Shown here piece after piece: positions 1-9,033 of a stretch of 64,000 bases of DNA. Origin of the DNA: Lysinibacillus sp. B2A1 (GTDB taxonomy: Bacteria; Bacillota; Bacilli; Bacillales_A; Planococcaceae); assembly GCA_002973635.1 (NCBI GenBank), contig CP027224.1, forward strand, positions 692,501 to 756,500, written 5' to 3'. Both the position numbers and the translations under genes were made by a program. Numbering within the stretch: the first letter of the stretch is position 1; each line of letters starts with the position of its first letter. The notes below the pieces were generated by a model. It was not told where the DNA came from and ran no database searches. It saw only the letters and a list, made by a program, of their open reading frames with translations.

Positions 1-31
1 ACATTGGAAGGAAAATATTATTACATTATAG

Positions 32-45
32 GTAACTAATGTTAC
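32..45. promoter_or_regulatory. Possible TetR operator (palindrome) upstream of the first gene
   Basis: A GTAAC-TAAT-GTTAC palindrome lies directly upstream of the AGAGGGGG ribosome binding site of the TetR-family gene. Further pairs at 28-30 and 47-49 extend it past one mismatch. TetR regulators commonly bind such a palindrome over their own promoter, so autoregulation is a reasonable inference. No biochemical specificity can be read from the site. Confidence 0.4.
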
Positions 46-68
46 TTATTGAGAGGGGGCAAATTTTT

Positions 69-638
69 TTGGCACCAAAAGAGCGGTTTACAGAGGAAAT
101 TTTAATGGATTGTGCTTTTGAAATGGCTAGGAAGAGTGGTATTGATAGTGTTAATGCAAGAGATTTAGCGAAAGAGTTAGGTTGTTCGACAAAGCCCATA
201 TTTCGATTATTCTCGAGTATGGACGATTTGAAGTATGCAATATATGAAAGGGCTGGCAATCTTTATAATGAAAGAATGGCTCAGGGTTTGCAAGAAAGTT
301 CTTTTTTAGGAATGGGGTTAGCTTATATTAACTTTGCTCGCGAAGAAAAAAAGTTATTTGAGCTGTTATTCCTATCCAATAAATATAAAATCTCAAGCTT
401 TTCAGAGTTAATAAATGACGTAGAAAACCAAGGGATTGTAGCGCTAATTTCTAACTTAACTGGATTAACTCAAACCTCTGCTAGATCTCTATTTATAGAT
501 ATATGGTTAACTACGCATGGTATTGCAACAATGTGTGCGACGAATACCTGCGATTTAGATAGCTCGGAAATTGAAAGTATTTTAAAAGACGTTTATGAAG
601 GTGTTAAACAAAAATTGTTCGATGGAGAGAATAAATGA
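69..638 (+). CDS. TetR/AcrR family transcriptional regulator
   Basis: The N-terminal third is a helix-turn-helix of TetR type (FTEEILMDCAFEMARK, then SVNARDLAKELGCSTKPIFRLFSS). The remaining helical C-terminus is typical of the ligand and dimerisation domain. An upstream ATG at 39 is open in frame, but its first codons overlap the ribosome binding site at 51-59, so TTG at 69 with about 9 nt spacing is the more likely start and gives about 189 residues. The gene is followed at 46 bp by a membrane protein gene, which it may control. The ligand is unknown. Confidence 0.82.
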   Translation: MAPKERFTEEILMDCAFEMARKSGIDSVNARDLAKELGCSTKPIFRLFSSMDDLKYAIYERAGNLYNERMAQGLQESSFLGMGLAYINFAREEKKLFELLFLSNKYKISSFSELINDVENQGIVALISNLTGLTQTSARSLFIDIWLTTHGIATMCATNTCDLDSSEIESILKDVYEGVKQKLFDGENK

Positions 639-684
639 AAATGAAAAATTATTTTTTATACAATAATATTTCAGGGAGGTTTTT

Positions 685-1167
685 ATGCAAACTGTAATAC
701 CAGCTACATCTATGTTTATAATTATTGGGTTGTTCATTTTAATTCGTAGAATCCGTTCTATGTACAAACCAACCAAAGGGAGAGGAGGGCGAATAATTCT
801 TCCTCTTTTATTTTTAACACCTGGATTATCATTTTTTCTAAACGCTTCTGGGCACGTCACATATCTTCAATTATCTATAGCAATTTTTTTAGGATTGGGT
901 TTTTCTATTCCTCTTATTTTATGGTCAGATTATGAAATACGAAATGATGGTTTAATTTATACGAAGAAAAGTCCTGCTTTTATAATTACTTTCGCCATTA
1001 TGATTGCTTTACGTTATTATTTTCGACAACATATTTCGACTATCGAACCAGATACACTCAATATGCTAATTTTCTTACTTGTAATTTGTTATTTAATTCC
1101 TTGGAGAATAGCTTGCTATATAAAATATAAAAAAGTTCTTAAACTAAAAAATTCAGTTAGCTTGTAG
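685..1167 (+). CDS. CcdC-like (DUF1453-type) integral membrane protein
   Basis: This 160-residue protein is almost entirely hydrophobic, with about four to five membrane spans. A conserved-looking basic stretch (IRRIRSMYKPTKGRGGRI) follows the first span and resembles the RRxRxxxKPxKGxG pattern of CcdC-like small membrane proteins. The AGGGAGG ribosome binding site before the ATG is strong. It probably shares a transcript with the TetR gene upstream. The biochemical role of such proteins outside cytochrome c biogenesis is unclear, and the family assignment is from memory of the motif. Confidence 0.6.
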   Translation: MQTVIPATSMFIIIGLFILIRRIRSMYKPTKGRGGRIILPLLFLTPGLSFFLNASGHVTYLQLSIAIFLGLGFSIPLILWSDYEIRNDGLIYTKKSPAFIITFAIMIALRYYFRQHISTIEPDTLNMLIFLLVICYLIPWRIACYIKYKKVLKLKNSVSL

Positions 1168-1299
1168 AACTTCGTATATCTACACCCTAAAAACATTAAG
1201 TTTGAAGGTAGTGATGGGTTAATTACAGAGAATATTGGAGATATGGTTGGTACTGTCAATAATGAAACATATAAAGAGATGAATATAAAATCAAAATAA
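1168..1299 (+). pseudogene. Possible in-frame coding remnant downstream of the membrane protein
   Basis: After the TAG stop of the CcdC-like gene, the same frame stays open for 43 codons to a TAA at 1297. It reads a plausible soluble stretch (KFEGSDGLITENIGDMVGTV and onward) with no start codon or ribosome binding site of its own. This looks like the tail of a decayed gene or a former C-terminal extension. It may also be chance in AT-rich DNA. Confidence 0.2.
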
Positions 1300-1508
1300 A
1301 ATTCAATGATGAACAAGATGTTATAAGGTTGCGTTATTGAAATAACGAGTACTTTAATTAAATATTCGATTTACGAAATACCAAACATAAAAACAGGGTT
1401 GATTCTACACATTTGTAGATTTTATGTTTTAACAGCAGCAATATTTTAGAAAACAGCCTTAATAAAAGTGAAAGACACCACCTTAGATTTTTATTACGAA
1501 TAACATCA

Positions 1509-1545
1509 AAAGCGGCTACTCATTAATTTGAGTAGTTGCTTTTTA
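1509..1545 (+). terminator. Intrinsic terminator
   Basis: The arms GCGGCTACTCA and TGAGTAGTTGC pair (one G-T) around a 6-nt loop and are followed by a T run. It probably ends the TetR/CcdC-like transcript. Confidence 0.7.
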
Positions 1546-1636
1546 TAAAGATGAACTACCTTATGTTTTTCAGCATAAATTGAATTGTAATAATTTGTGG
1601 AAATGGGAATCTGCTTGGATATACTTGACTTCTATC

Positions 1637-1666
1637 TTGAAAAAACATGAGGATTCATCCTATAAT
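1637..1666 (+). promoter_or_regulatory. Sigma-A type promoter for ywiB-argS
   Basis: TTGAAA (1637-1642) and TATAAT (1661-1666) are separated by 18 bp, about 40 bp upstream of the ywiB start. A short palindrome AGGAT-TC-ATCCT lies in the spacer. Confidence 0.6.
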
Positions 1667-1706
1667 AAAAAGGTTATAGGAAAAACAATATAGGGGAGCA
1701 TCCATA

Positions 1707-2138
1707 ATGGCGAATGAAGCAAGATCGCAGGTGAACATTAAGCTCATTTCGACGATTCGTCCAATTGATGGAGAATCCGAAAGTCAGGAAATGTGGCTGA
1801 CAGGACAGCTACTGGAAAAGGCAGGAAGCTTGTACTTAAAATATGAAGAAGTGCTGGAGGATAAAATTATCCGCACGACAATGAAACTAGGCAATGAACG
1901 GGCACTTATTATGCGAGCGGGAGCAGTAAATATGCGGCTACCACTTAACATAATGGAACAACAGACTGGTCATTATGATAGTGAATTTGGTTCAATGCCA
2001 CTTGTCATCCAAACGAAAAAAATGATGTTTTCAAAACAGGTAATAAGCGGAGATTTCCATGTACAGTATGAATTACTAATGGGTGGGCAATCCGTTGGCA
2101 ACTATACATTAGATATTACATTTACGGAGGTACAATGA
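1707..2138 (+). CDS. ywiB: DUF1934 family beta-barrel protein YwiB
   Basis: The 143-residue protein is rich in beta strand and resembles the small lipocalin-like DUF1934 family ([19 protein letters not shown] near the N-terminus, [20 protein letters not shown] near the C-terminus). In B. subtilis ywiB sits directly before argS, exactly as here, where the stop codon overlaps the argS start region. It has a good GGGGAG ribosome binding site. The molecular function is not established. Confidence 0.85.
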   Translation: MANEARSQVNIKLISTIRPIDGESESQEMWLTGQLLEKAGSLYLKYEEVLEDKIIRTTMKLGNERALIMRAGAVNMRLPLNIMEQQTGHYDSEFGSMPLVIQTKKMMFSKQVISGDFHVQYELLMGGQSVGNYTLDITFTEVQ

Positions 2139-3805
2139 TGAACGCAGTAGAACAAGTACAACAGGCCATTAAGGCTGCAATTGCGCAGGCTGTTGAAAAA
2201 GCTGGCTTAGTTGAGGCTGGCACAGAATTAAATATTCACCTTGAAACACCGAAAGATAAGACAAATGGGGATTATGCAACGAATATTGCAATGCAATTAA
2301 CGAAATTAGCAAAAAAACCACCTCGTGCGATTGCTGAAGCCATTTTAGAAAATCTTGAAACTGCAGGGACAGATATTGAGAAAATTGATATCGCTGGTCC
2401 AGGCTTTATTAATATTACAGTGCGTAAGGATTTCTTAACGGGTGTTGTGAAGGCAGTGCTTGAGCAAGGTGCTGATTATGGTCGTTCAAATGCTGGTGCA
2501 GGAGAAAAGATCCAAGTTGAGTTTGTATCTGCAAATCCAACAGGAGATCTTCATTTAGGACATGCACGTGGAGCTTCTGTAGGGGACTCATTATGTAATG
2601 TGTTAGATATGGCAGGCTATGATGTATCTCGTGAGTATTATATAAATGATGCGGGTAACCAAATTAATAATTTAGCCTATTCACTAGAAGCTCGTTATAA
2701 GCAAGCTTTAGGGCTAAATGCTGAGATGCCTGAGGATGGCTACCACGGGGCAGATATTATTGAAATCGCTGGTAAACTAGCCGGTGAGCATGGTGATACT
2801 ATTTTATCCAAATCGGATGAAGAACGATTTGCCTTCTTCCGCCAGCATGGTTTAGCGTTAGAATTAGATAAATTAAAAACAGACCTTGCCAACTTCCGTG
2901 TAAACTTTGATGTTTGGTATTCAGAAACTTCGCTATATGATAACGGTAAGATTGAAGTAGCGTTAGATAAATTAAAGGCTAATGGTCATGTATTTGAAGA
3001 AGACGGTGCTACATGGTTCCGCTCAACAACATTTGGTGACGATAAGGACCGTGTATTAATTAAAAATGATGGCTCGTTCACATATTTAACGCCAGACATC
3101 GCGTACCATGAGGACAAAATTGTTCGTGGCTTTGATAAACTAATCAATATTTGGGGTGCTGACCATCACGGCTATATTCCACGTATGAAAGCAGCGATTC
3201 AAGCACTTGGCTATGACCGTTATACGCTTGAGGTTGAAGTTATCCAGATGGTTCAGCTTTACAAAAATGGCGAGAAATTTAAAATGTCAAAACGTACAGG
3301 GAACGCTGTGACAATGCGTGAACTAGTTGAAGAGGTTGGCTTAGATGCAGTCCGTTATTTCTTTGTAAAAACTGCAGGCGATTCTCATATGGACTTTGAC
3401 CTTGACCTTGCTGTTTCTCAATCAAATGAAAACCCAGTGTATTATGCACAATACGCGCATGCGCGTATTTCATCGATTTTACGCTCAGCTAATGAGCAAG
3501 GCTTCGCTGCAACAACAGAAAATTTAGCGCTGTTAACAGCTGAAAAAGAAATTGATTTATTGAAAAAAGTAGGCGATTTCCCACAAGTGGTGGCTGAAGC
3601 TGCAAAGCACCGTACACCACACCGTATCGCAAACTATATTCAAGACACTGCAGCAGCCTTCCACAGCTTCTATAACGCTGAAAAAGTGTTAGATGCTTCG
3701 AATAAAGAACTAACAGAAGCACGTTTAGCCCTTATTACTGCTGTGCGCACAACAATTGCAAACGCATTGCGCTTAATCGGTGTATCCGCTCCAGAAAAAA
3801 TGTAA
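2138..3805 (+). CDS. argS: Arginyl-tRNA synthetase
   Basis: This class I aminoacyl-tRNA synthetase charges tRNA-Arg with arginine using ATP. The N-terminal Add-1 domain is followed by the HIGH-type motif HLGHARG in [19 protein letters not shown], then the KMSKRTGNA (KMSKS-type) loop, then an alpha-helical DALR anticodon-binding domain at the C-terminus. The length of about 555 residues is normal. Two adjacent ATGs (2135, 2138) exist; ACGGAGG at 2124-2130 favours 2138. It is translationally coupled to ywiB and followed by a strong terminator. Confidence 0.97.
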   Translation: MNAVEQVQQAIKAAIAQAVEKAGLVEAGTELNIHLETPKDKTNGDYATNIAMQLTKLAKKPPRAIAEAILENLETAGTDIEKIDIAGPGFINITVRKDFLTGVVKAVLEQGADYGRSNAGAGEKIQVEFVSANPTGDLHLGHARGASVGDSLCNVLDMAGYDVSREYYINDAGNQINNLAYSLEARYKQALGLNAEMPEDGYHGADIIEIAGKLAGEHGDTILSKSDEERFAFFRQHGLALELDKLKTDLANFRVNFDVWYSETSLYDNGKIEVALDKLKANGHVFEEDGATWFRSTTFGDDKDRVLIKNDGSFTYLTPDIAYHEDKIVRGFDKLINIWGADHHGYIPRMKAAIQALGYDRYTLEVEVIQMVQLYKNGEKFKMSKRTGNAVTMRELVEEVGLDAVRYFFVKTAGDSHMDFDLDLAVSQSNENPVYYAQYAHARISSILRSANEQGFAATTENLALLTAEKEIDLLKKVGDFPQVVAEAAKHRTPHRIANYIQDTAAAFHSFYNAEKVLDASNKELTEARLALITAVRTTIANALRLIGVSAPEKM

Positions 3806-3816
3806 TAAAGTTTTTA

Positions 3817-3849
3817 GCCCCTGGCACGATATTGTGCTGGGGGTTTTTT
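3817..3849 (+). terminator. argS terminator
   Basis: The arms CCCCTGGCAC and GTGCTGGGGG enclose GATATT and are followed by six T residues, twelve bases after the argS stop. Confidence 0.9.
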
Positions 3850-3859
3850 GTGGCTCAGG

Positions 3860-3964
3860 CGGATAGGAAACCTGGAATGACGGATGAATGGGCCAAAGTG
3901 ACGGATAGAAAGTAGAAACAGACGGATGAATACAGCGAAGTGATGGATAGAATCAAAAGAGTTT
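3860..3964. repeat. 21-bp-period intergenic tandem repeat (5 units)
   Basis: Five units begin at 3860, 3881, 3902, 3923 and 3944, exactly 21 bp apart. Each starts CGGATRRA (TGGATAGA in the last) and most end in GA; the middle is variable. A second, sequence-unrelated 21-bp array lies at 18031-18198. No open frame with a ribosome binding site uses it. Confidence 0.85.
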
Positions 3965-4013
3965 TATTTAACTGCTTTGAGTGTTGTTTTATCTGTAAAT
4001 TTAGAAAAATTTG

Positions 4014-4044
4014 TTGAAGTTTACGTTAACGTCAATGGTATACT
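4014..4044 (+). promoter_or_regulatory. MerR-type promoter with centred operator
   Basis: The -35 TTGAAG (4014-4019) and -10 TATACT (4039-4044) are separated by 19 bp, the long spacer typical of MerR-activated promoters. The near-perfect palindrome TTTACGTTAACGTCAA (4020-4035) fills the spacer. It resembles the LiuR-type MerR motif used for branched-chain amino acid and fatty acid catabolism as I recall it. The regulator gene follows directly, so autoregulation of the merR-ligase-dehydrogenase operon is inferred. Confidence 0.75.
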
Positions 4045-4069
4045 GATGGAAATTGTGAGGGGGGAGAAG

Positions 4070-4459
4070 ATGAAGACGATTCAAGAAGTGGCGAAGGAGT
4101 TTAATGTCTCTACACGAACCATACGCTATTATGAGGAGCTTGGGCTTCTTCATCCTAGTCGTTCATCTACTAATCAGCGAACCTTTTCAAAAAAAGAGTT
4201 AGTCAAGCTTAAGCTTATTTTTCGAGGAAAGCGTTATGGATTTTCTCTTGAGGAGATTAAGGAGATGGTTCTACTATTTGATTTTGATCGCACAGGAATT
4301 CAACAATTAGAGCGAACGGTCGACTATGGGGAACAAAAAATTCAAGAGATTGATAGTAAAATAACAGAGCTTACACAAATGAAGATGGAGTTACAGCAAT
4401 TGCATGACATGTTTAGTGAAAAATTAGCGATTTTAAAGGGAGAGATGCACGATGAATAG
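4070..4459 (+). CDS. MerR family transcriptional regulator (LiuR-like)
   Basis: The N-terminal winged helix-turn-helix is clear (TIQEVAKEFNVSTRTIRYYE). A long helix (QLERTVDYGEQKIQEIDSKITELTQMK) follows, of the type that forms the antiparallel dimer coiled coil. ATG at 4070 after GGGGGAGAAG gives 129 residues, a normal length; a longer frame from 3977 would run through the promoter. No cysteine-rich metal site is visible, so an acyl-CoA or similar effector is more plausible than a metal. It overlaps the ligase gene by 8 bp, which supports a role controlling that operon. Confidence 0.88.
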   Translation: MKTIQEVAKEFNVSTRTIRYYEELGLLHPSRSSTNQRTFSKKELVKLKLIFRGKRYGFSLEEIKEMVLLFDFDRTGIQQLERTVDYGEQKIQEIDSKITELTQMKMELQQLHDMFSEKLAILKGEMHDE

Positions 4460-5954
4460 TTCAAATTTATTAGCACGGAATGCCCGAAAGTATCCATCAA
4501 CTGAAGCAGTGATTTGTCATGGTCGACGTGTGACCTATCGCGATTTAGATGAGCAGGTGACGAGGCTTAGTCATGCTTTGCTTGAAAGGGGTGTACAACA
4601 AGGAGATAAGGTCATCATTTTTATGCCAAATGTTGTAGAGTTTGTTGTTAGCTATTTTGCGATTCAACGCATTGGGGCAATTGTTGTACCGGTCAATGCG
4701 AAATTTACCTTACAAGAGGTAGAGTATGTGGCACAGCATGCAGAGGCTACAGCAATTCTTGTACATGAAGCTATCTTTAAAGCGGTCGAAAATATATCGT
4801 TTATTTCATTGAAAATTAAAACGGGTCAAGAGAAGGCTGGTTGGTTAAGCTTTGAGACAATAATTCAAAGTGCGAGCACACAAATAATGGATTGCCAGCT
4901 CAATGAGGATGACGCTTCGACGATTTTATATACCTCAGGGACAACAGGAAAGCCAAAAGGCGTGTTATTTAGCTATCGTAATATATTAACCGTAGCACAA
5001 ATGATTGCTGTCGAGATGGAGGTAAAGCCCGAAAGCCGCATCCTCCTGATGATGCCGTTAACGCATTCAGCTCCCTTACATTTATTTTTAATGGCAGGAA
5101 TTTTTGTCGGTTCAACACATGTATTAACCCCAACATTTACTCCTGATTTGTTCTTGGATTCAATTGAGCAGGAGAAGACAACGCATTTCTTTGGCGCACC
5201 AGTTGCCTATTTGTTAACAGCTCAAATGCCGAAATTGCAAACCGCTGATTTATCATCCATGAAGTGGTGGGTATATGGTGGCGCTCCATTATCACAGAAT
5301 GAAATCAGTTTTATACAAAAAGCTTTCCGTACAGATCATTTAACATGTGTTTATGGATTAACTGAGGCTGGTCCAAGCGGCTCATTATTGTTTGGTGAGG
5401 AACATAAGACAAAGGCAGGAAGTATTGGTCAGCGTGCACCTCTTGGAACGGAGCTGCGTATTATTAACGATGATGGAGAGGATGTAAGTGCTGGTGAGGT
5501 AGGTGAAATTGTGCTATTTGGAGAAGGCAATATGCTGGGTTACTATAAGGACGATATTGCGACCAAGGCTGCATTTATAAACGGTTGGTTAAAAACAGGT
5601 GATTTAGCTCGTGTGGATGAAGATGGGTATATATGGATTGTTGATCGCAAGAAGGATGTAATCATTTCTGGTGGTGTCAATATTTATCCAAAGGAAATTG
5701 AAGATTGTATTGTTAGCTTTGATGGGATTTTTGAGGTGGCTGTTATCGGTGTACCCCATCCACAGTGGGGTGAAACAGTAAAGGCTGTTTATGCTGCCAA
5801 AACGGAAATTGATGACAAGGCTCTTCAACATTATTTAGAACAGCATCTTGCTAAATTTAAAATTCCACGGATTTTCGAGCAAGTGGAAGCGCTTCCTCGA
5901 AATGCATCGGGCAAAATATTAAAGCAATCCTTGAAGGGACAAGAGGTGAGATAA
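4452..5954 (+). CDS. Acyl-CoA synthetase (AMP-forming fatty acid-CoA ligase family)
   Basis: This ANL-superfamily enzyme activates a carboxylic acid with ATP to an acyl-adenylate and then a CoA thioester. The P-loop-like motif YTSGTTGKPKGV is at about residue 160, the YGLTEAGP motif near 300, the hinge KTGDLARVDEDGYIWIVDRKKD near 380, and the C-terminal catalytic lysine lies in NASGKILK. The length of 500 residues is normal. It is the second gene of the MerR operon and feeds the dehydrogenase that follows 2 bp later. The substrate chain is not readable; medium or branched-chain acids are a guess from context. Confidence 0.9.
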   Translation: MNSSNLLARNARKYPSTEAVICHGRRVTYRDLDEQVTRLSHALLERGVQQGDKVIIFMPNVVEFVVSYFAIQRIGAIVVPVNAKFTLQEVEYVAQHAEATAILVHEAIFKAVENISFISLKIKTGQEKAGWLSFETIIQSASTQIMDCQLNEDDASTILYTSGTTGKPKGVLFSYRNILTVAQMIAVEMEVKPESRILLMMPLTHSAPLHLFLMAGIFVGSTHVLTPTFTPDLFLDSIEQEKTTHFFGAPVAYLLTAQMPKLQTADLSSMKWWVYGGAPLSQNEISFIQKAFRTDHLTCVYGLTEAGPSGSLLFGEEHKTKAGSIGQRAPLGTELRIINDDGEDVSAGEVGEIVLFGEGNMLGYYKDDIATKAAFINGWLKTGDLARVDEDGYIWIVDRKKDVIISGGVNIYPKEIEDCIVSFDGIFEVAVIGVPHPQWGETVKAVYAAKTEIDDKALQHYLEQHLAKFKIPRIFEQVEALPRNASGKILKQSLKGQEVR

Positions 5955-5956
5955 TT

Positions 5957-7624
5957 ATGAAAGTGTTACAGCAGGAAGAAGTGAAAACAACGAATTTTTT
6001 TAAAGATAATGATACGCTCCATAGTATTTTAGAAATGATGCTCGATAAAGAATTTGCAGAATATGCCACGCGCGAGCTAACAGATTTTGGAGAGCTTTGT
6101 GCTGGAGATATTGATAGAAGAGCGAAGCATACGGATAGAGAGGGTGAGCCTCGATTACAGCGTTATAATGCCTATGGTGAAGAGGTTTCAGAGATTTGGG
6201 TCAATGATGGTTATAAAAAAACGATTGAAGAGACGTACAATACCGGGATTGTGGGCTACGTGCACAAGAATATTCCACAGCTAGGAAGAAAGGGGAACTA
6301 TGTATATAGCTTTGCCCAAGGGTATTTATTATCCCATGCTGAGCCTGGCTTTTATTGTCCTGTTACATTAACAATGGCTACAGCTTATTTACTCGATCAT
6401 TATGCGAATGATGAGGTGAGGGAACGCTTTTTACCACATGTTTGTGCAACAGGCGATACTGAGCTCTATGAGGGAGCAACCTTTTTAACAGAACGACAAG
6501 GTGGCTCAGATGTTGGGGCAAATGTTGTAGAGGCAAGACAGGAAGACGAGCAATTCCGTTTATATGGTGAGAAATATTTTGCATCCAATGTAGGAATGTG
6601 CGGTGTAGCGATGGTATTGGCTCGACTCGAGGGGGCTTCTGCTGGCTCTAAAGGGCTAACATTATTTGCAGTTCCTTGGCGAACGGAGGATGGTACTGTG
6701 AATAACCTTCATATTCGCCGTTTAAAGGATAAGCTCGGTGTGAAGGCAGTACCCTCTGGTGAAGTAGAATTTGAAGGTGCACGTGCCTATATTGTAGGTG
6801 AGCCGAATAAAGGAATTTATTATATGCTAGAGGCACTTAATCTATCAAGGATATGTAATGCCGTGGCTTCTATAGGTATTATGCGACGCGGCTTTTTAGA
6901 GGCAAAGCATTATGTAACAAATCGCTATGCCTTTGGTAAGCCTTTAACGCAATACCCAATGATTCAGGACACACTAGGAAAATTAGCGTCAAAGCTTCAT
7001 GTAGAAGTAGCAACAGTTTTTGATCTTATTCAGCTATATGATAAAGTGACAAGTGGTCAGGGCAGTCATGAGGATATGATCATGAACCGTTTAAATATTG
7101 CTATTATGAAAAAGGAAACAGCTGAGCAAGCGGTGAAGTATGCGAGTGAAGTGATTGAATTACATGGCGGAAATGGCTATATTGAAGACTTTGTGACACC
7201 TCGCTTACTAAGAGATGCACAGGTGCTTACGGTGTGGGAAGGAACTGCTAATATATTGGCATTAGAGCTGATTCGTTTAGTAGATAAATTCCAAGCACAT
7301 GAGTTGTTTGTACGTGTTATGGAGGAACGCTTAGCTAAGTTGGCTGATAGTACTCTAGTCCAATTAGTAGTGGAACAATTAGTTCATTTGAAATCGACAT
7401 TGCATTCATTTAGCTCTTTGGATGAAGCAACAAAAACATTCGAGGCAAAAGCAGTAGCAGAAAAAATGGCGCATATGTATGAAAGTGTTGTAGCAGTTGA
7501 ATGGGCACACAGATTCGGTGGTAAATATGAAAAGCTGGCAGATATATTTTTAGAGCATACTTGGGCATTAAGAGAACTAGGGGCATCGATGAAAACAGTC
7601 CAGTATTTTACAGATATCATTTAA
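5957..7624 (+). CDS. Acyl-CoA dehydrogenase, AidB-like subfamily
   Basis: This flavoprotein of the acyl-CoA dehydrogenase superfamily has 555 residues, longer than the usual 380 because of a C-terminal helical extension. The FAD-binding motif TERQGGSDVGAN has the form seen in AidB-like members, and the C-terminal catalytic region reads LTVWEGTANI rather than the YEGT of classic enzymes. It probably desaturates the acyl-CoA made by the upstream ligase, but AidB-like proteins also include non-dehydrogenase members, so the exact reaction is uncertain. It ends the MerR-controlled operon. Confidence 0.85.
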   Translation: MKVLQQEEVKTTNFFKDNDTLHSILEMMLDKEFAEYATRELTDFGELCAGDIDRRAKHTDREGEPRLQRYNAYGEEVSEIWVNDGYKKTIEETYNTGIVGYVHKNIPQLGRKGNYVYSFAQGYLLSHAEPGFYCPVTLTMATAYLLDHYANDEVRERFLPHVCATGDTELYEGATFLTERQGGSDVGANVVEARQEDEQFRLYGEKYFASNVGMCGVAMVLARLEGASAGSKGLTLFAVPWRTEDGTVNNLHIRRLKDKLGVKAVPSGEVEFEGARAYIVGEPNKGIYYMLEALNLSRICNAVASIGIMRRGFLEAKHYVTNRYAFGKPLTQYPMIQDTLGKLASKLHVEVATVFDLIQLYDKVTSGQGSHEDMIMNRLNIAIMKKETAEQAVKYASEVIELHGGNGYIEDFVTPRLLRDAQVLTVWEGTANILALELIRLVDKFQAHELFVRVMEERLAKLADSTLVQLVVEQLVHLKSTLHSFSSLDEATKTFEAKAVAEKMAHMYESVVAVEWAHRFGGKYEKLADIFLEHTWALRELGASMKTVQYFTDII

Positions 7625-7630
7625 TAAAGG

Positions 7631-7664
7631 GGAAGTCGTCTAGATTGGTAGGCGACTTCTTTTG
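7631..7664 (+). terminator. Terminator of the MerR operon
   Basis: The arms GGAAGTCGTC and GGCGACTTC are followed by TTTTGTTTT, seven bases after the dehydrogenase stop. Confidence 0.85.
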
Positions 7665-7693
7665 TTTTCATGTATAATAAAATCAACTGAATA

Positions 7694-7910
7694 TTATAAA
7701 GGTTCTTTACTTATGTAAAGTGAAAAGGGAAATCGGTGAAATTCCGATGCGGTCCCGCCACTGTATGTGCTAGTTTTTTCAATGTACGCCACTGAAATTT
7801 CTTTCGGGAAGGCTTGAAGAAACGTATGGAGCACGAGCCAGGAGACCTGCCTTTATAGAAACACATTTCAACCTACGAGGATAGGGTGGTGGATTTTGCG
7901 TATATTTGTG
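7694..7910 (+). promoter_or_regulatory. Cobalamin riboswitch
   Basis: The conserved B12 box AGCCAGGAGACCTGCC is at 7836-7851. Upstream are the other hallmarks of the aptamer: AAAGGGAAATCGGTGAAATTC and GCGGTCCCGCCACTGTA-like core segments. It is followed by an intrinsic terminator and then the cobalamin-binding protein gene, so B12 (probably adenosylcobalamin) is expected to switch off the transport operon by termination. Confidence 0.95.
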
Positions 7911-7916
7911 CATTAT

Positions 7917-7949
7917 TACCCCTCACTTTGGATGAGGGGTATTTGTTTT
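7917..7949 (+). terminator. Riboswitch-controlled terminator
   Basis: The perfect arms TACCCCTCA and TGAGGGGTA enclose CTTTGGA and are followed by TTTGTTTT. It lies between the B12 box and btuF and is the likely expression platform. Confidence 0.85.
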
Positions 7950-8070
7950 GTATAGGAGATAGCGATAAATTTGAAAAAAAGTGCGATAAACTTACAAAAT
8001 TCGTCGGTTACTAATCCATCAGCAAAACAAGTTGTTACAATATATGCATCGATAAACTAGGAGGATTTAC

Positions 8071-9033
8071 ATGAAGAAATTTTGGAAATTAGGATTGTCC
8101 GCATTTTTGGCAATTGGCTTGCTTGCTGCCTGTGGGGAAGGGGCAAAAAATGAAAAGCCGACATCTTCTGAGCAGCAAGAAACATCACAGGTAGACAAAG
8201 CAACATTCCCAATGACGATAACGGATGCTGTTGGCAAGGATATTACGCTGGAAGCACCACCTGAGAAAATAGTTTCTCTTATTCCAAGTAACACAGAGAT
8301 TTTATTTGCTCTTGGCTTAAACAATGAAATAATTGGTGTTACCGATAATGATGATTATCCTGCAGAGGCAGCTGAAAAGCAAAAAGTTGGCGGCATGGAA
8401 TATAATAATGAGCAAATTATTGCCTTAAAGCCAGATATTGTGTTTGCTCACAAATCGAGCATGACACTTTCAGCGGGGGCTATTGAACAGCTTGAGTCTG
8501 CCGGTTTAAAGGTTTTTGTGGTAACAGATGCGAAGGACTTTAACGAAACTTACACAACAATTGAACAACTAGGTCGTGCAACTGGAAAATTACCTGAGGC
8601 CGAAAAAATCATTAAAGATATGAAGGTAAAAGTAGACGAGGTTCTTGCAAAACTTGAGGATGTAAAGCCAAAGAAAGTTTTTGTAGAAACATCTGATGAA
8701 CCACATATATTTACAGCTGGTAAAGATACATTTATGAATGAAATGTTAAATATGATTCATGCCGAAAATGTTGCGGCAGATACAGCAGACTGGTATGAAA
8801 TCAGTTCTGAACAAATTATTGCAAAAAATCCAGATGTCATCGTGGTGAAATATCATTATGTACCTGATATTTTAACAAAAATTCCACAGCGTGCTGGTTT
8901 TGACACAATTACTGCTGTGAAAAATAAAGCCATTGTTCAGGTAGATGAGAATACAACAAGTCGTCAAGGACCTCGTTTAGGAGAGGGACTTGAAGAATTA
9001 GCGAAAGCTATCTACCCTGAGGCATTTGAGTGA
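8071..9033 (+). CDS. btuF: Cobalamin ABC transporter substrate-binding lipoprotein
   Basis: A lipoprotein signal peptide with lipobox LLAAC precedes the mature Cys at residue 21. A charged linker and a periplasmic-binding-protein fold of the BtuF/FhuD class follow (KIVSLIPSNTEILFALGL, IIALKPDIVFAHKS). It captures cobalamin or cobinamide outside the cell. The cobalamin riboswitch upstream and the BtuC and CbiZ partners downstream make B12 far more likely than a siderophore. The AGGAGG ribosome binding site is strong. B. subtilis YvrC is the probable counterpart. Confidence 0.92.
   Translation: MKKFWKLGLSAFLAIGLLAACGEGAKNEKPTSSEQQETSQVDKATFPMTITDAVGKDITLEAPPEKIVSLIPSNTEILFALGLNNEIIGVTDNDDYPAEAAEKQKVGGMEYNNEQIIALKPDIVFAHKSSMTLSAGAIEQLESAGLKVFVVTDAKDFNETYTTIEQLGRATGKLPEAEKIIKDMKVKVDEVLAKLEDVKPKKVFVETSDEPHIFTAGKDTFMNEMLNMIHAENVAADTADWYEISSEQIIAKNPDVIVVKYHYVPDILTKIPQRAGFDTITAVKNKAIVQVDENTTSRQGPRLGEGLEELAKAIYPEAFE

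Larger units (their letters stand above)
1300..1706. other. Intergenic stretch, terminator and ywiB promoter only
   Basis: Apart from the terminator near 1509-1545 and the promoter at 1637-1666, nothing recognisable was found. The DNA is very AT-rich with short stop-ridden frames. Confidence 0.5.

Noticed and set aside
3860..3964. CRISPR array
   Set aside because: Unit of 21 bp is too short, no constant repeat with unique spacers, and no cas genes in the window. The same holds for 18031-18198 and the 28-kb array.
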